Source: Chloroflexota bacterium (GTDB lineage Bacteria > Chloroflexota > Limnocylindria > Limnocylindrales > CSP1-4). From it: 7,634 nt of DNA. The notes below the pieces were generated by a model that did not search any database, had not been told where the DNA came from, and was given only the letters and a program-made list of their open reading frames with translations. The position numbers and the translations under genes are program-made. Positions 5,655 through 7,634 of this stretch are shown here, piece after piece (within the stretch, counting starts at the first letter, position 1; every line of letters begins with the position of its first letter). The stretch lies in assembly GCA_021790375.1 (NCBI GenBank), contig JAJYEB010000083.1:1-7634 (forward strand), given 5' to 3'.

Positions 5655-7634
5655 GGTCCGACCACCGCCGGCACGATCCAGATGGGCGAGCTGCCGTCGC
5701 GGCCGTCGAAGCCGAGCACGATCAGCCCGCCGGCGGTGACGCGGACCGACGAGATCGTGGGGTTCGGCTTTCCCGGCCAGCGCGGCATGCTGGCCGTGGC
5801 GCCGGTGTCCGCCAGCGGCTGCCAGGTCGTGCCGTCGCTCGACGCCGAGAACGAGACCCGGTCGCCGCTGACGTAGACCTGGGCGATCATGTGCCGCCCG
5901 TCCGAGGCGATCGACCCGCCGGGCAGCACATTCGGATCCGACAGGCGGGTCCAGGTCCGCCCGTCGCGGGAGGTCCAGACGGCCGCCGTGTAGCCGGTCG
6001 GCGTGGGACCCACCGCGAGCAGGCCATCGGCACCGGCGGCCAGCGTCCCGACCTGGCCGGCGTTCGCGGTGCCGCTGAGGGTCGCCCGCTGCCAGGCGCG
6101 GCCGTCGGCCGAGACCCAGATCGCCGGTGGCGAGGACACGGTGGGTGCCACGCCGCCGCTGGTCGGTCGGGACCCGCCCACGCCGCCCGCGACGACGAAC
6201 CCGCCGGCGAACGCGCTGACGGCGCCGAAATGGGCCTGCGCGAACGTGCCGGCCGGCAACGCCTCGCGGATCCAGGTCGTCCCGTCGGTCGACGTCCAGA
6301 TGGCGGGATGGTCGAAGCCCGTGTCCCCGACGGCCACGATCCTGCCCTGGCCCGCGGCGATCCCCGCGATCGACGCCCCGGCGAAGACGCCGAGCGCCGG
6401 CCCCTGCGTCCAGCTGCGCCCGTCAGGGCTCGTCCACGTCACGACCGGCAGAGGGGCACAGGTCTCGCCCGCCCCGGGCGCGGTGCACACCGGGGTCCCC
6501 GCCGTGCCGATGGCAACGAGGCGGTCGCCGAGCGGGGCGAGCCAGCGCATCGACGCGGCCTGCCGTGTCGGGCCCGTGAACGTCCGTGTCCACGAGCGGC
6601 CGTCCGCCGACCACCAGGCCGCGGCGGCCGCGCCGCCGCTCCCGGACTGGAGGAAGCCGACCGCCACCGTGCCGCCGGCCCAGGCCGCGACGTCATCGGG
6701 CGTGGCATAGCGCGCATCGCCCGTCGGGAGCACGGCCGGCGCGCTCCAGCGCAGCCCGGTCCAGGGGCCCGGTCGTGGCGTGACCGTGGTTGGCGGCGCG
6801 AGCGGCGCCGGCGCCCAGGTCGTGCCACCGTCCGCGGTGACGTACACCGCGTCGTCGGGCGCGACCTCCGCAGCCCCGTGGGTCGCGTCGGCGAACAGAA
6901 GCGCGGTGACGCCCGCCGGCAGTCCGTCGGTTGCCACGTCGCGCCAGGTGCGCCCGGCGTCGCTCGTGACGCGCAGCGCCGCGCCGTCGAGCCCGCCGAC
7001 GAGCCAGTGCGCAGGCCCGGCGGCGACGAACGTGAGCGGCACGGCGAACGAGGCGACGTCGCTTCGGTCAAGGTCCGCGGCTCGGGTCCAGGTTCGCCCG
7101 CCGTCCGCGCTCGTGAAGATCCGCACGACCTGCGCCGATCCCGATTCGTCGAGGACCGCCACCACGCCCTGCGTGCCGACGAACGAGGGGGGTCCGAGCA
7201 GCGAGTAGCGCGCACCGGCGGCGCCCACCAGGCCGGGCAGCCGGGCGTCCGTCCAGTGTTGCCCTCCGTCGCGGCTGACGTCGAGGAGAGGGCGCTGCTC
7301 GGGCCCGGCGGTGGGTTCGCTGCCCGCCCAGAGGGTGCCGTCGGGCCCGCTGCCGAACTCGGCGCCAAGCCAGGCACCCTGACCGGCCGGGGCCCAGGTG
7401 GCACCCCCGTCGCTGGTGGCCAAGAGCGCGCTGATCCCGCTGCTCTGGCGCAGGGCGGACGCGAGGATGTACCCGTGCTCGGCATCGCGGAATGCCGGCA
7501 CGACGACCGAGTCGGCCACGTTCTCGGTCAGCTTCGTCGCGTCCCAGGTGGTGCCGCCGTCGCTCGTCCGGAACACGAACAACTGCATCACGTCAGTCGG
7601 CGAGCCGGTCACCGGAGTCAGGGTGGCGCCGACC
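5651..7634 (-). CDS. Asp-box (BNR-like) repeat protein with two repeat classes (5' end off the window)
   Basis: The frame stays open to the right edge, so the GTG at 7612 is probably internal and any signal peptide is outside the window. 660 residues are visible. Numbered from the edge, the first half has six 8-residue Asp-boxes of form S/T-x-D-G-G-x-T-W at 23, 73, 120, 175, 223 (TSDAGRTW) and 266. The second half has six 7-residue boxes of form SxDGxxW at 342, 402, 448, 508, 555 and 598. Spacing is 43-60 residues, so each half is probably its own six- or seven-bladed beta-propeller, with a Pro/Thr linker at about 277-290. Cys383 and Cys392 could form a disulfide, which suits an extracytoplasmic site. 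The short-box half resembles the second half of the downstream lipoprotein, so the pair likely arose by duplication. I see no catalytic residues; a binding or scaffold role is inferred. Confidence 0.85.
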   Translation of the reverse strand, partial: VGATLTPVTGSPTDVMQLFVFRTSDGGTTWDATKLTENVADSVVVPAFRDAEHGYILASALRQSSGISALLATSDGGATWAPAGQGAWLGAEFGSGPDGTLWAGSEPTAGPEQRPLLDVSRDGGQHWTDARLPGLVGAAGARYSLLGPPSFVGTQGVVAVLDESGSAQVVRIFTSADGGRTWTRAADLDRSDVASFAVPLTFVAAGPAHWLVGGLDGAALRVTSDAGRTWRDVATDGLPAGVTALLFADATHGAAEVAPDDAVYVTADGGTTWAPAPLAPPTTVTPRPGPWTGLRWSAPAVLPTGDARYATPDDVAAWAGGTVAVGFLQSGSGGAAAAAWWSADGRSWTRTFTGPTRQAASMRWLAPLGDRLVAIGTAGTPVCTAPGAGETCAPLPVVTWTSPDGRSWTQGPALGVFAGASIAGIAAGQGRIVAVGDTGFDHPAIWTSTDGTTWIREALPAGTFAQAHFGAVSAFAGGFVVAGGVGGSRPTSGGVAPTVSSPPAIWVSADGRAWQRATLSGTANAGQVGTLAAGADGLLAVGPTPTGYTAAVWTSRDGRTWTRLSDPNVLPGGSIASDGRHMIAQVYVSGDRVSFSASSDGTTWQPLADTGATASMPRWPGKPNPTISSVRVTAGGLIVLGFDGRDGSSPIWIVPAVVGP

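Noticed and set aside
3303..7634. Calling the propeller proteins sialidases or Ycf48 photosystem factors
   Set aside because: Asp-boxes are structural and shared by many families. The sialidase Arg triad and Tyr/Glu site are not evident, and nothing in the window suggests photosynthesis.

Overview
The window is very GC-rich DNA (roughly 70%) with strong G/C preference at third codon positions in the genes I trust. It carries four genes or gene parts on the minus strand, one damaged gene on the plus strand, one tRNA and one riboswitch. A high-GC bacterium is certain. A Chloroflexota-type or actinobacteria-like host fits the T-box on a trp gene, the tRNA with encoded CCA and the secreted Asp-box propeller lipoprotein, but this is inference and no marker gene settles it.

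Left part (1-1711): the front 433 codons of trpE (anthranilate synthase component I) run off the left edge on the minus strand. This gene has no stop in the window and is easily missed. Its roughly 330-nt leader holds a T-box riboswitch with a UGG (Trp) specifier, a GCAA-capped stem III, the T-box sequence and a terminator-like hairpin. Uncharged tRNA-Trp should therefore switch trpE on.

Middle (1712-3121): a four-helix membrane protein of unknown function reads left, possibly preceded by a tiny coupled ORF. A divergent intergenic region of about 220 nt contains a strong terminator-like hairpin that no obvious gene needs. Then comes a plus-strand gene for a small HhH/GPD-like protein whose last quarter is in another frame, and a convergent tRNA-Ser(UGA).

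Right part (3303-7634): two translationally coupled minus-strand genes (GTGA overlap) encode large repeat proteins built from Asp-box (BNR-like) motifs. The upstream one is cut by the right edge; the downstream one is a lipoprotein with a proline-rich linker. They probably form a cell-surface or secreted propeller pair of unknown ligand. The repeats are of two lengths, sorted into different halves of the upstream protein.
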